Source: Nannocystis sp. | GTDB taxonomy: Bacteria > Myxococcota_A > Polyangia > Nannocystales > Nannocystaceae | Assembly (NCBI RefSeq): GCF_016714285.1 | Contig: NZ_JADJNN010000006.1 | Coordinates: 62,001 to 126,000, forward strand | Reading direction: 5' to 3' | DNA length: 64,000 nt | Shown: positions 24,338 through 34,474 of the stretch, one piece after another | How positions within the stretch are numbered: the stretch's first letter is position 1 | Layout: every line of letters begins with the position of its first letter | The notes under the pieces: model-generated | Told to the model about the DNA's origin: nothing | The model's input: only the letters and a program-made list of their open reading frames with translations | Database searches by the model: none | Program-made: the position numbers and the translations under genes

Positions 24338-27300
24338 TCAGGCGTCGGGAAAGCCCGGCGCGAGCGCCCGCGTCATGCGCTCGGGCCGACGCACGCCGTG
24401 CTCCGACATCGCCATGTCGGCCGCGCCGACCAGCCCTGAACCCTCGCTGCCGCCGAGGAACTGGCCGCAGCGTCGGCGCGCCGCCTCGGCGTAGAGCGCC
24501 ATGTCGACCGCGCGAAAGCCCTGCTCCGCCGCCCGCAGGCCCTGCACCGCGCGGTCCTTCTGCCTGTTCACGACCAGCAAGCCCGCGTTCACCAGCTCGA
24601 CGAAGGGCGTGGCCCACAGCGTGCGCTCGCCCTTGAGGCCGTCGAGGTCCGCCTCGACCGCCCGCAGCAGGCCGGCCCGCTCGCTCTCGCCGTGGTCCGC
24701 GTGCAGGCGCCCGAGCGCCGCGCCGGCCCGCAGCGCGTGCAACATGACCCGCGTCCACTGGCCCTGGAACATGAAGCTGCGCGAGAAGTCGTCCCACTCG
24801 CGGCCGACCCGGGCCCACGCGGCCGCGGCCTCACCGGCGTAGAAGTCGATGTGCATGGCGCCGACGAAGGTCCACAGGCGCGGCACGTTGGGCGCGTCGT
24901 CGGGCCAGCGCTGCTGCACGTAGGTGAGCTCGGCGCGGGCGCGCGGGAGGTCGTCGTCGGCCAGCCAGTACCCGACCTGCGGCCCGGCGCGCAGGAAGGT
25001 GTCGGCCCACGCGTCGTCGCGCTCGCGGGCCTCGGCGATGAAGTTGGCCATGCGCGCCCCGAGCGTGCGCATCTCGCCCAGCATGAACATCGTGACCAGG
25101 CGGAAGGCCTGCGCCGTGGTGATTTCATAGCCGGTGCCCACGCACTCGCCGCGGAGGATCTGCTCGGCCCGGTCGAGCACCCCGATCGCCTCCTGCCAGC
25201 GGCCGAAGTGAAACGCCGCGATCCCGCGGGACAGCGCCAGGAGCCCGCGCGGCAGCGGGTCGGCCAGGCGCTGGGCCAACGCGGTCGCCTGGGTCGCCGT
25301 CCGCTCGGCCCGCTCGCGGCTCCCCTCGCCTCGGATGGACGCGTAGCCCACCTCGCCCGCGAGGGCGATCGCCGCGTGGAACACATGACCTGTCTTGAAG
25401 GCCAGGTTCAGGTGGCGCGCCTGGAACAGCGCCGCGAGCAGCGGGTCGTGGATCCCGACGCTGCTGGCGATCGTCCGGCACACGGCCATCCGCGCCAGCT
25501 CGGCCCGGTCGACGCTGGCCGGCTCGCGCTCCCGCAGGGTCAGGCCGCGCAGCTTGAGCCGGGCCCGCTCGTAGGTCAGCGCCGCGATCATGCCGCGCGG
25601 CGTCGTCGGGATCGCGAGCCCGACCTCGGCGACCACCTTCCGCATCGTCGCGCTGCCCTCGGCGATCTGGCCCGCGCGCAGCAGCTGCCCGGTCGCCCGC
25701 CGCCGCAGGTCGAGCCCGGCCTCCGCGGGCATCACCGCCGCCGCCGCGAGGTAGAGCTTGGCCGCCTTGACCCCGCGACCCGCGTTGGCGAGCGCGTCGG
25801 CGAGGCGGCAGGTCAGCTCGCCGCGGCCCGGGTCGTTCTGCGGCTTGAACTCGAGGGCCAGGCGATAAAGCCGGGCGGCGCGGTCGAAGGCCAGGTTCGC
25901 CGCGGCCTGCTCGGCGGCCATCTGCGCGTAGTCAGCCGCCCGCTCCCACTCGCCCGCCTCACGGAAGTGCAGCGCCAGCGCGTCCGAGTCACGGTCGCCC
26001 GCGGCCTCCATGGCGAACGCAAGCTGGCGGTGACGCTCGCGGATCCCCTCGGTGCCGAGGCGCCCGAGCACGACCTCGCGGATGCGGTCGTGGTAGGTCT
26101 CGACCGCGTTCTCGTCGCCGGTCAGCACCAGGTGCTCGCCGCGCAAGGTGGCCAGCGCGGTGCGGGCCTCGGGGACCACGCCCGCCGCGACCGCCGCGAG
26201 GCGCACGTCGACCGGCCCGCCCGCGACCGCGACCACCTCGAGCAGGCCCCGGGCCGCGGGTGGCAGCGCCTCGAGCCGGGCCAGCAGCACCTGGTCGAGC
26301 GAGACCTCGCCCGGCCGCGCCCCGCCGGCGATCGCGTAGCGCACCAGCTCGCGCACGAACAGCGGCGAGCCCTGGGCCTCGTGGGCGATCTGCCGCGCGC
26401 GGCCCTTGAGCTGCGGCGCCTTCTCGGCGAGCAGCTGCAGCGCGAGGTCGGCCGCCTCCTCCTCCGACAGCGGGCCGACGTCGATCTCCCGCATGTCGAC
26501 CTCGCCGCGGGTCGCGTCGCCCAGCGCCCCGAGCACCGCGCCGTTGCTCGCCTCGCTGCGGTAGCTGGCGATCAGCAGCAGCGCCGGCGCGTCGGGCGGG
26601 CGCAGCAGGTCGGCCAGCAGCGCCGCGCTGTCGCGGTCGCCCCACTGCAGGTCGTCGATGTGCAGCACCAACGACTTTCGGTCGGCCAGCCGCGCCAACA
26701 ATTCCTTCAGCGCCGCGAAGGCCCGCCGCCGCAGCTCCCGCGGCTCCGGGCTCTCGCCCACCCGCGGCGGCGACTGCGAGACCGCCTTCACCCGCTGCAG
26801 CACCGGGAACACCCGCGCCAGCGCCAGGATGTCGCGCGGCATCAGCTCGGCCGCCCGCGCGTCGGGCAGGCGCATCAGGTGCTGACACAGCGCGTCGACC
26901 AGGCTGTCGAGCGCCTTGAACGACACCGACTCGCGCTCGTAGCAGCGGCCGACCAGCGCCACCGCGCGGTCGCTGCGGTGCAGGCGGGCCAGGAACTCGC
27001 GGACCAGCGCCGACTTGCCCATGCCCGAGCGCCCGCCGACCTTGATCGCCACGGCGCGCCCGCGGTGGGTCGCCGCGAACGCGTCCTGCAGCGCCCGCAG
27101 GTGCAGCTCGCGGCCGAGGAACAGGTCGCCCGCGTCGCGCCGCACCGCGTCGCGCGGGCGGATCCCGCTCGGCCCGGTCCCGACCCGGCGCAGCACATCG
27201 GCCGCCCCCGGCCGCTTGCTCGGGTCGCGCTGCAGCAGATCGACGCACAGCGCCTCGAGGTCCGGCGGCAGCCCGGGCGCGAGCGAGCCGGGCGCCGGCG

Positions 27301-28171
27301 CGTCGCGCTCCTGCTTGGCCAGCAGCACCTTCAGGCCCTTGCCGCGGAACGGCAGCTCGCCGGTCAGGGCCACGAACATCATCACCCCGACCGCGTACCA
27401 GTCGCTCGCCACCGACGCCGGCTGACCCGCGGCCTGCTCCGGCGACAGGTACCCGGGCGTGCCGATCATCGCCCCGGCCGCGGTGCTGCGCAGGGTCTCG
27501 GTCACCGACTCTGACACCAGCCCGAAGTCCAGCACCACCAGCCGACCCTCGCGCGTGAGCAGGATGTTCGACGGCTTGATGTCGCGGTGCAGCATGCCCG
27601 CCCCGTGGATCACGCCGAGGCCCGCCGCCAGCTGACGCAGCGCCGCCCGCAGCCGCTCGTGCCGGATCTCCGGGTCCTCCGGCCCGTCCTCGCTGTCCGT
27701 GCCGCGCACGTACTCGACGAAGCTGAGCCCGTCGACGTACTCCATCGAGAAGAAGATCTGCTCGCCCTCGAAGAACAGCTCGTGCAGCGCGATGAGGTTC
27801 GGATGGGTGACATCGGCGAGCAGGCGAAACTCCCGCTTGAACCGGTACAGCGCCCCCGGGCTCACGTTGAGCAGGGTCTTCACCGCCACCGTCTCGCCGC
27901 GCTCGCGGTCGATCGCCTCGTACACCACGCCCATCCCGCCGGCGCCGATCCGCCGCCGGATCGTGAAGCGCTTGAGGCTCGCGAACTCGAGGAACTGCGA
28001 GCTCTCGCCGGGGTCAGGCCCGTCCGCCCCGTGGCCCCCGTGAAGGTGATGCGGCGCGCCGAGCTCCCCCGGCTCGCTGTCGTCCGACGGCGTGTCCATC
28101 GGGTTCGAGGCCTCGATCGACCCCGAGGGCGTGATGGCCCCGGCGGTCTGCGTCTCCTCCTCGCTGCTCAT
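24338..28171 (-). CDS. Eukaryotic-like Ser/Thr kinase fused to AAA/STAND ATPase and TPR-like repeats
   Basis: 1277 residues. After an acidic leader (about 1-65) comes a complete kinase domain (about 68-330): GAGGMGVVYEA, the lysine in VAVKTL, HRDIKPSN, DFGLV, GTPGYLSPEQA. Next is an AAA_16-type ATPase (about 350-620) with Walker A GRSGMGKSAL and Walker B LVLHIDDLQWGD. The C-terminal half (about 640-1277) is helical and repeat-like (e.g. LALHFREAGEWERAADYAQM, RAARLYRLALEFKPQ). This architecture is widespread in myxobacteria; it is a cytosolic signalling protein that probably senses something through the repeats. TACCCT lies 9 bases upstream of the ATG. No partner gene is adjacent. The 174-base divergent gap to the thiolase holds only these start signals. 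Confidence 0.92.
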   Translation of the reverse strand: MSSEEETQTAGAITPSGSIEASNPMDTPSDDSEPGELGAPHHLHGGHGADGPDPGESSQFLEFASLKRFTIRRRIGAGGMGVVYEAIDRERGETVAVKTLLNVSPGALYRFKREFRLLADVTHPNLIALHELFFEGEQIFFSMEYVDGLSFVEYVRGTDSEDGPEDPEIRHERLRAALRQLAAGLGVIHGAGMLHRDIKPSNILLTREGRLVVLDFGLVSESVTETLRSTAAGAMIGTPGYLSPEQAAGQPASVASDWYAVGVMMFVALTGELPFRGKGLKVLLAKQERDAPAPGSLAPGLPPDLEALCVDLLQRDPSKRPGAADVLRRVGTGPSGIRPRDAVRRDAGDLFLGRELHLRALQDAFAATHRGRAVAIKVGGRSGMGKSALVREFLARLHRSDRAVALVGRCYERESVSFKALDSLVDALCQHLMRLPDARAAELMPRDILALARVFPVLQRVKAVSQSPPRVGESPEPRELRRRAFAALKELLARLADRKSLVLHIDDLQWGDRDSAALLADLLRPPDAPALLLIASYRSEASNGAVLGALGDATRGEVDMREIDVGPLSEEEAADLALQLLAEKAPQLKGRARQIAHEAQGSPLFVRELVRYAIAGGARPGEVSLDQVLLARLEALPPAARGLLEVVAVAGGPVDVRLAAVAAGVVPEARTALATLRGEHLVLTGDENAVETYHDRIREVVLGRLGTEGIRERHRQLAFAMEAAGDRDSDALALHFREAGEWERAADYAQMAAEQAAANLAFDRAARLYRLALEFKPQNDPGRGELTCRLADALANAGRGVKAAKLYLAAAAVMPAEAGLDLRRRATGQLLRAGQIAEGSATMRKVVAEVGLAIPTTPRGMIAALTYERARLKLRGLTLREREPASVDRAELARMAVCRTIASSVGIHDPLLAALFQARHLNLAFKTGHVFHAAIALAGEVGYASIRGEGSRERAERTATQATALAQRLADPLPRGLLALSRGIAAFHFGRWQEAIGVLDRAEQILRGECVGTGYEITTAQAFRLVTMFMLGEMRTLGARMANFIAEARERDDAWADTFLRAGPQVGYWLADDDLPRARAELTYVQQRWPDDAPNVPRLWTFVGAMHIDFYAGEAAAAWARVGREWDDFSRSFMFQGQWTRVMLHALRAGAALGRLHADHGESERAGLLRAVEADLDGLKGERTLWATPFVELVNAGLLVVNRQKDRAVQGLRAAEQGFRAVDMALYAEAARRRCGQFLGGSEGSGLVGAADMAMSEHGVRRPERMTRALAPGFPDA

Positions 28172-28345
28172 CCGCTCGCCAGGGTACTGCAGCCGCCGCG
28201 GCCCGCGTACGCGCAGTTGTCCCCGCGAGCCAACAGACAGGCCCGGCGAAAGCGCCGCCAAAGCCCGCCAAAGCCGGCTTCCGTGAGATCGCGCAAGCTT
28301 GGCGCCACCCGGGCCCGGGTCTCGAACGTGGTACCCCGTTTGCGC

Positions 28346-29557
<1,212 letters not shown>

Positions 29558-29583
29558 GCCGCTGCCGACCCCGGCGGTGATGC

Positions 29584-29614
29584 TTGCGAGCCCCCGCGTG
29601 CCTGTGCCTACTCT
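29584..29614 (+). promoter_or_regulatory. Promoter-like site before the small Cys-rich lipoprotein gene
   Basis: TTGCGA (29584-29589), 19-base spacer, TACTCT (29609-29614), then 6 bases to the ATG. Confidence 0.45.
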
Positions 29615-29620
29615 GGCCGC

Positions 29621-30292
29621 ATGCGCACCCTCGTCGCCACCACCCTCGCCTCACTGCTGTTGCTCGCCTGCGGTGACAACGGCGACATGCAGATCACGCT
29701 GACGATGACCGCCCCGGAGTCCACGAGCTCGGCCGGCCCCACCACCAACAGCATGAGCGACCCGGGCACGACCCAGGCGGCGACCACCGACGCGCAGACC
29801 AGCGCCGTCCCGACCACCGACGAGCTCACGACCAGCCCGGTCACCAGCGGCCCGAGCACCGACCCCGGCACCACTGGCAGCACCAGCGTCGACCCCAGCG
29901 AGACCGGCAGCAGCAGCGGCGGCGACGACGGCAGCCTGATGAAGACCTACGGCGCCGCCTGCGACACCGACACCGACTGCCAGGCCCTGCTCGGCCCGAC
30001 CGGCAAGTGCCTCAAGGACATCCTCGGCGTCTACGCCCTGCCCGGCGGTTACTGCAGCACCTTCTGCCAGCTCCCCGACCAGCAGACCACCTACATCACG
30101 GACGCCAAGGACTGCCTGATGATGGCCGACTGCGTCGGCCTCATGGGCTACTTCGAGGGCTGCGCCCACGCCTGCACCGACAACGCCCAGTGCCCGCGCG
30201 CCGGCTACGAGTGCCGCCGCATGCCGCAGATCAGCAACATGGGCGACCCCTCCTTCTGCCTCATGACCGAGGACAACATGATCCCGCCATGA
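29621..30292 (+). CDS. Small Thr-rich, Cys-rich lipoprotein
   Basis: 223 residues. Lipoprotein signal MRTLVATTLASLLLLACG, a Thr/Ser/Pro linker (about 25-105) and a compact domain with about ten cysteines (ACDTDTDCQALLGPTGKCL, GGYCSTFCQLP, CVGLMGYFEGCAHACTDNAQC, YECRRMP), likely disulphide-bonded. The family is not recognised; similar small modules occur in many myxobacterial surface lipoproteins. Its stop codon overlaps the start of the homocysteine methyltransferase-like gene (ATGA), so the pair is translationally coupled although no functional link is obvious. Confidence 0.82.
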   Translation: MRTLVATTLASLLLLACGDNGDMQITLTMTAPESTSSAGPTTNSMSDPGTTQAATTDAQTSAVPTTDELTTSPVTSGPSTDPGTTGSTSVDPSETGSSSGGDDGSLMKTYGAACDTDTDCQALLGPTGKCLKDILGVYALPGGYCSTFCQLPDQQTTYITDAKDCLMMADCVGLMGYFEGCAHACTDNAQCPRAGYECRRMPQISNMGDPSFCLMTEDNMIPP

Positions 30293-31233
30293 CGCCGATC
30301 GTCCTCGACGGCGCCACCGGCACGGAGATCGAGCGCCTCGGCCTGCCCCTGCAGCCCCCGCTGTGGTCCGCCCAGGCCCTGATCGACGACCCCGCGCTGG
30401 TCCGCAGCATCCACCGCGCCTACGCCGAGGCCGGCGCCCAGGTCCTCACCAGCAACAGCTTCCGCACCCACGCCCGCAACCTCGGCGAGCTGGCCCACCG
30501 CGCCGCCGAGCTCACGACCCTGTCCGTGCAGCTCGCCCGCGACGCCCGCGACGCCCACGCCCGCGTCGACCGCGAGGCCGTCGGCATCCGCATCGCCGGC
30601 GCGATCAGCCCGCTGGCAGACTGCTTCCGACCCGGCGACTCCCCCGGCAGCGCCGCCGGCCCCGAGCACCGCGCGATCGCAAGCCAGCTGGTCGACGCCG
30701 GCGCCGACCTCCTGCTCATCGAGACCATGGGCCGCGTCGACGAGGCCCGCGCCGCCATCGCTGCCTGTCAGGATCTCGGCCGCCCGATCTGGCTCGCCGT
30801 GGTCGCCCGCATCGACGGCCGCCTGCTCGCCGGCGACACCTTCAGCGAGCTCCTCGCCGACCTCGCCGACCTCGAGCTGCAGGCCCTACTGATCAATTGC
30901 AGCGACCTCAGCCACCTCGGCGCCGCCCTGCCCGCCCTGTGCCACGCCGCCGCGGTCCGCCCCGATCTCGTGCTCGGCTGCTATCCCCACACCGGCCACC
31001 ACGACCCCGTGCTCGGCTGGCAGACCCACGCCGTCACCGCCGAACAATTCGCCGACGAGCTCGCCGCCTGGGCCGATCGCCTGCCCCAGCTCGCGCTCCT
31101 CGGCGGCTGCTGCGGCTCGACCCCCGCGTGGATCGCCGCCCTCGCCGATCGCCTGCAAACCCACCCCGAGGCCCGCAGCGAGGCCTTCGCTCGCCTGAAC
31201 GCCCTCGTCCCGCGCAGCCCCCACGCCCGCTAG
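30289..31233 (+). CDS. Homocysteine S-methyltransferase family protein
   Basis: 314 residues. N-terminal VLDGATGTEIERLG and SNSFRTHARNL match the pterin-homocysteine methyltransferase barrel. The three zinc-binding cysteines are supplied by LLINCSD and LGGCCGST. It would transfer a methyl group from S-methylmethionine or S-adenosylmethionine to homocysteine, forming methionine; the exact donor is not predictable. It starts with an ATGA overlap with the preceding lipoprotein gene. The NSS/MetS transporter 7 kb away is also methionine-related, but there is no operon link. Confidence 0.9.
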   Translation: MTPIVLDGATGTEIERLGLPLQPPLWSAQALIDDPALVRSIHRAYAEAGAQVLTSNSFRTHARNLGELAHRAAELTTLSVQLARDARDAHARVDREAVGIRIAGAISPLADCFRPGDSPGSAAGPEHRAIASQLVDAGADLLLIETMGRVDEARAAIAACQDLGRPIWLAVVARIDGRLLAGDTFSELLADLADLELQALLINCSDLSHLGAALPALCHAAAVRPDLVLGCYPHTGHHDPVLGWQTHAVTAEQFADELAAWADRLPQLALLGGCCGSTPAWIAALADRLQTHPEARSEAFARLNALVPRSPHAR

Positions 31234-31338
31234 AGTCCGCGACGCGAGCAGATCAAATACGCTGTGCCCGACGCAACGACTGCAGCGCTACCCGCTTGAT
31301 ATGCGTCGAGCGTGGAACGCCCGGTCCACCCCGCGTGA

Positions 31339-31344
31339 TACGCT
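31339..31344 (+). promoter_or_regulatory. Extended -10 box of the phosphoesterase lipoprotein gene
   Basis: TGA-TACGCT (TG at 31336-31337, hexamer 31339-31344) ends 8 bases before the ATG. Confidence 0.45.
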
Positions 31345-31352
31345 CGGCGATC

Positions 31353-33017
31353 ATGGTCGCACGTCTCCGCCCCGCCCTGATCCTCGGCCTCCTGCTCCCC
31401 GCCTGTCCCGGCGACAAGGACGACAGCGGCGGCGACAGCACGACCGCCAGCACCACGGCCGGGAGCAGCGGCGACGCGAGCACCAGCACCGCGCCGACCA
31501 CCACGGTCGACCCGACCACCGACCCCGGCAGCACCGGCGGCTCGACCACCGGAGCGCCCGCGCTCGAGCCCCTGCCCCCGCTCGCCGACCCCGTCCCGCT
31601 CACCGACGAGGTCCTCCGCGTCCCGACCCACCCGCGCGACATGGACAAGCTGTTCGACCCGCGGATCCCCGCCGAGCTCGCCAAGGGCCTCGCCGACGGC
31701 TACGGCGACATCGAGCTGATGCCCGGCGAGCCCGTACTGCCCCGCACCCTCGACGACAGCCCGCCGCCCAAACCCGGGCCCGCCCCCAAGCTGCTCGCCC
31801 GCTTCGTCCACCTCGCCGACACCCAGCTCTCCGACGACGAGTCGCCCGCCCGCCTCGCCAACTTCGACGCCGCCGCCAGCGGCGCCTTTCGCCCGCAGGA
31901 GGGCCACCTCTGCCGCATGCTCAACGCCGCCGTCCGCACGGTCAACCGCATCCACCAGGACACCCCCGTCGACTTCGTGCTGCTCGGCGGCGACAACACC
32001 GATAACTCGCAGAGCAACGAGCTCGACTGGTTCCTCGGCATCCTCGACGGCGCCCCGCAGGTCGAGTGCGACTCCGCCGAGGACAACGACATCGTCCCCG
32101 GCCCGGACAACGATCCAAAGGACCCCTTCGGCCCCGTCGCCCTCGACGTCCCCTGGCGCTGGGTCACCGGCAACCACGACGTCCTGCGCCAGGGCAGCTT
32201 TCCGCAGATGCAGTTCATGAAGGAGCCCACGGGCACCAGCGCCACCGGCGGCACCCGCGACTACAGCATGCCCGGCTCACCGATCATCACCGGCACCGTC
32301 CTCGCCGACCCCGCCCGCGCCTTCGTCAACGAGGCCGACCAGCTCAAGCGCGTCGCCGACGCCGGTGACGGCCACGGCATCACCGCCGCCGCCCTCGACC
32401 TCGGCCGCGCCGTCTACACCTTCGACGTCGAAGGCAGCCCGCTGCGCATCTTCGTCCTCAGCAGCGCCGCCGCCACGGGCTCGTCCACCGGCCTCATCCG
32501 CCAGGCCGACATCGACTCAGTCATCGAGCCCACGCTACAAACCGCGGCCGCCGACAACAAGCTCGTCATCGTCACCTCGCACCACCGCTCCGTCTCGCTC
32601 AACAACGGCGTCGAGCCCGGCCTCGGCGTCGGCATGGAGTTCGCCGACGCCCTCACCCCCGACGAGTGGGTCGACTACCTCGGCACCCACGACCACGTGA
32701 TCCTTCACCTGGCCGCGCACTCGCACACCATGCACGCCGACCCGCGCAGCCCCGTCGGCGGCCACGCCTACTGGGAGGTCGCCTCGCCCGCGCTCGCCGA
32801 CTTCCCGCACGAGCTGCGCCTGCTCGAGGTCTGGGACCAGGACAACGGCTCGCTCACGATCCGCACCGTCGCCTTCGACTTCGTCGCCGACGACGACCCG
32901 ATCGCCGACGCCGGCCGCACCATGGGCGTGCTCGACTTCACCTCCTTCTGGGAGGGCGACGGCCGCGGCCCCGAGCCCACCGACCGCAACGTCGAGCTGT
33001 GGATCGCCAAGCCCTGA
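31353..33017 (+). CDS. Metallophosphoesterase-type lipoprotein
   Basis: 554 residues. Lipoprotein signal MVARLRPALILGLLLPAC, a Ser/Thr/Gly-rich linker (about 20-70), then a calcineurin-like phosphoesterase domain: HLADTQLSDDE (first metal site, with Gln in place of the usual His), LLGGDNTDN, WVTGNHDVL, VTSHHRS and HLAAHSHTMHA. Metal-binding residues are therefore essentially complete. A cell-envelope phosphoesterase of unknown substrate. A strong hairpin follows the stop codon after about 10 bases. Confidence 0.87.
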   Translation: MVARLRPALILGLLLPACPGDKDDSGGDSTTASTTAGSSGDASTSTAPTTTVDPTTDPGSTGGSTTGAPALEPLPPLADPVPLTDEVLRVPTHPRDMDKLFDPRIPAELAKGLADGYGDIELMPGEPVLPRTLDDSPPPKPGPAPKLLARFVHLADTQLSDDESPARLANFDAAASGAFRPQEGHLCRMLNAAVRTVNRIHQDTPVDFVLLGGDNTDNSQSNELDWFLGILDGAPQVECDSAEDNDIVPGPDNDPKDPFGPVALDVPWRWVTGNHDVLRQGSFPQMQFMKEPTGTSATGGTRDYSMPGSPIITGTVLADPARAFVNEADQLKRVADAGDGHGITAAALDLGRAVYTFDVEGSPLRIFVLSSAAATGSSTGLIRQADIDSVIEPTLQTAAADNKLVIVTSHHRSVSLNNGVEPGLGVGMEFADALTPDEWVDYLGTHDHVILHLAAHSHTMHADPRSPVGGHAYWEVASPALADFPHELRLLEVWDQDNGSLTIRTVAFDFVADDDPIADAGRTMGVLDFTSFWEGDGRGPEPTDRNVELWIAKP

Positions 33018-33026
33018 GCCCGGCTC

Positions 33027-33052
33027 CCGGCCTGACCCGCAGGTCAGGCCGG
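33027..33052. terminator. Bidirectional terminator-like hairpin
   Basis: Perfect 11-bp stem (CCGGCCTGACC / GGTCAGGCCGG) with a CGCA loop between the convergent phosphoesterase and copper-protein genes. It is followed by a 12-bp direct repeat (CAGCCGACCACT, 2.5 copies, from 33062) that reaches the stop codon of the minus-strand gene. Confidence 0.7.
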
Positions 33053-33084
33053 CACTGCCCTCAGCCGACCACTCAGCCGACCAC

Positions 33085-33618
33085 TCAGCCGACGAGGCGC
33101 CGGTACTCGACCGCCGCCTCCTTGCAGCGCTCGCCGCAAGTGCGACACACCTCGTGCTTCGCCGCGTGCACGCTGCACGCCTCGGCGCAGCGCGTCACCG
33201 CGGCCAACGCCACCGCCGCCTGCGCCTTGAGCTGCGGCGAGTCCCCGGCCGCCAGCGCCTGCGCGGCCTGACTCACCGCCACCATGTCGGTGGTCGAGCG
33301 GGCGCACTCCGCCATCGTGGTGTCCCCACCCGCGAGCAGGCCGATGCAGTGCTGCAGACAGACCTGCCCGGCCGCGACGCACTTGCCCGCCGCCTCGACC
33401 ACCCCGGCGTCGCCGTGACCCGCGTGCTCCGCGTGCCCGGCCATGTCGTGCCCCGCGTGCGGGTCCGCGTCCGGCGTCAGCTTCGGCTTCGGCTCGACCG
33501 GCTTCTTCTTGGCCGGTTTCACCTCGACCTGCGGCGGCGCGATGTCGTCGTTGGTGCAGGCGGTGGAGGCGGTGGTGAGGAGGGCGGTCTGTCCGGCGAT
33601 GAAGTCGCGACGTAGCAT
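33085..33618 (-). CDS. Four-helix-bundle copper-binding-type protein (DUF326/Csp-like), Tat-exported
   Basis: 177 residues. The N-terminus (MLRRDFIAGQTALLTTASTACT) has a twin-arginine motif RRDFIAG. A Lys/Pro linker and a His-rich segment (HAGHDMAGHAEHAGHGD) precede a helical Cys-rich domain with CVAAGQVCLQHC, MAEC, RCAEAC and CRTCGERCKEA, the CxxxC / CxxC spacing of DUF326 and copper-storage (Csp) proteins. Role: binding or storage of Cu(I) outside the cytoplasm, by family analogy. GGAG precedes the ATG, and TAGGGT (33639-33644) is a plausible -10 box. It is divergent from the eCIS operon. Confidence 0.82.
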   Translation of the reverse strand: MLRRDFIAGQTALLTTASTACTNDDIAPPQVEVKPAKKKPVEPKPKLTPDADPHAGHDMAGHAEHAGHGDAGVVEAAGKCVAAGQVCLQHCIGLLAGGDTTMAECARSTTDMVAVSQAAQALAAGDSPQLKAQAAVALAAVTRCAEACSVHAAKHEVCRTCGERCKEAAVEYRRLVG

Positions 33619-33730
33619 GAGGAGCTCCGATCGCCGCGACCCTATCACACGATCGAGCCCAGGAGCGCCGCCGCTCCCGACCGCCGGCCCTCGATCGTGA
33701 CAGGCGCCGCCTCCACTCACACGAGTCGGA

Positions 33731-33784
33731 CAGCGCGAATGTGACAGTCAGCGCGAATGTGACAGCCGGCGCGCATGCGACAGG
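33731..33784. repeat. Three tandem 18-bp repeats upstream of the eCIS operon
   Basis: Two almost identical units CAGCGCGAATGTGACAGT/C (33731-33748, 33749-33766) and a degenerate third (33767-33784) lie about 105-160 bases before the first eCIS gene, immediately upstream of its candidate promoter. The phase (18 bp) and position suggest regulator binding sites. Nothing else is seen in the divergent gap 33619-33889 apart from the two promoters. Confidence 0.8.
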
Positions 33785-33809
33785 GCTGTGCATCGCGCAC
33801 ATAACTGGC

Positions 33810-33839
33810 TTGCCCGGTCCGCTACACCGGTGATACCTT
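33810..33839 (+). promoter_or_regulatory. Candidate promoter of the eCIS operon
   Basis: TTGCCC (33810-33815), 18-base spacer, TACCTT (33834-33839). An alternative -10 (TAGAGT, 33855-33860) has no -35. The leader would be about 45 bases. Confidence 0.35.
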
Positions 33840-33889
33840 GCCCGGCACATAGGATAGAGTAGCTCGCATTCGCCCCGCGATTGAAATCG

Positions 33890-34474
33890 ATGCTCGCCGA
33901 AGCGCTGACATTCCTACGACGGCACCTGGACGAGCAATTGCGCGTCCGGCTCGGCGGATCGCAGGATGACGCCGCGGGCGACAAGGTGGTGTTCCTCGAC
34001 GGCGACAAGATGGACCCGATCAGCTTCCAGCTGAACGCGGTCACCACGCTCCTCATCAACATCGAGGAGGAGCGGATCCTCCGGGGCGCCGACCCCCACG
34101 TCCGTCAGGCCGAGGACGGATCTCGCCAGCGGGTCCAGCCCGACATCCGCCTGATCCTTTATGTCTTGTTCGTCGCGCGCTTCAAGAAGTACGAGTCCGC
34201 CTGGCAGCACCTGTCCATGATCGTCGAGCACCTGCAGTCGACCCGCGTGTTCGAACCCGGGACCGCGCCCGAGCTCCCCGAGGGCATCGAGCGGCTGATC
34301 CTCGAGCTCGTCACGCTCGGCTTCGCCGAACAGAACGAGGTCTGGAACGCACTGCGAACCACCCACCACCCCTCTGTCCTCTACCGCGTCAAGCTCGTCG
34401 CCTACCGCGACCGCCGGCCGGCCGAGGCGCCGATCATCGTCGACACGCAGCGCGAGCTGGGGAGGCTCCCGTGA
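33890..34474 (+). CDS. eCIS tube/sheath terminator protein, DUF4255 family (Pvc16/Afp16-like)
   Basis: 194 residues. MLAEALTFLRRHLDEQL, NAVTTLLINIEEERILR and the central IRLILYVLFVARFKKYESAWQHLSMIVEHLQ are characteristic of DUF4255, the family of Afp16/Pvc16 that ends tube and sheath polymerisation and sets particle length. The ATG at 33890 fits the family N-terminus; a TTG three codons upstream is in frame. It is the first gene of the operon here, whereas Afp16/Pvc16 lies at the end of the classical loci. Its stop overlaps the next start (GTGA). Confidence 0.88.
   Translation: MLAEALTFLRRHLDEQLRVRLGGSQDDAAGDKVVFLDGDKMDPISFQLNAVTTLLINIEEERILRGADPHVRQAEDGSRQRVQPDIRLILYVLFVARFKKYESAWQHLSMIVEHLQSTRVFEPGTAPELPEGIERLILELVTLGFAEQNEVWNALRTTHHPSVLYRVKLVAYRDRRPAEAPIIVDTQRELGRLP

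Noticed and set aside
27587..28345. In-frame N-terminal extension of the thiolase
   Set aside because: It lies antisense to the kinase gene, and the family N-terminus begins at 28346.
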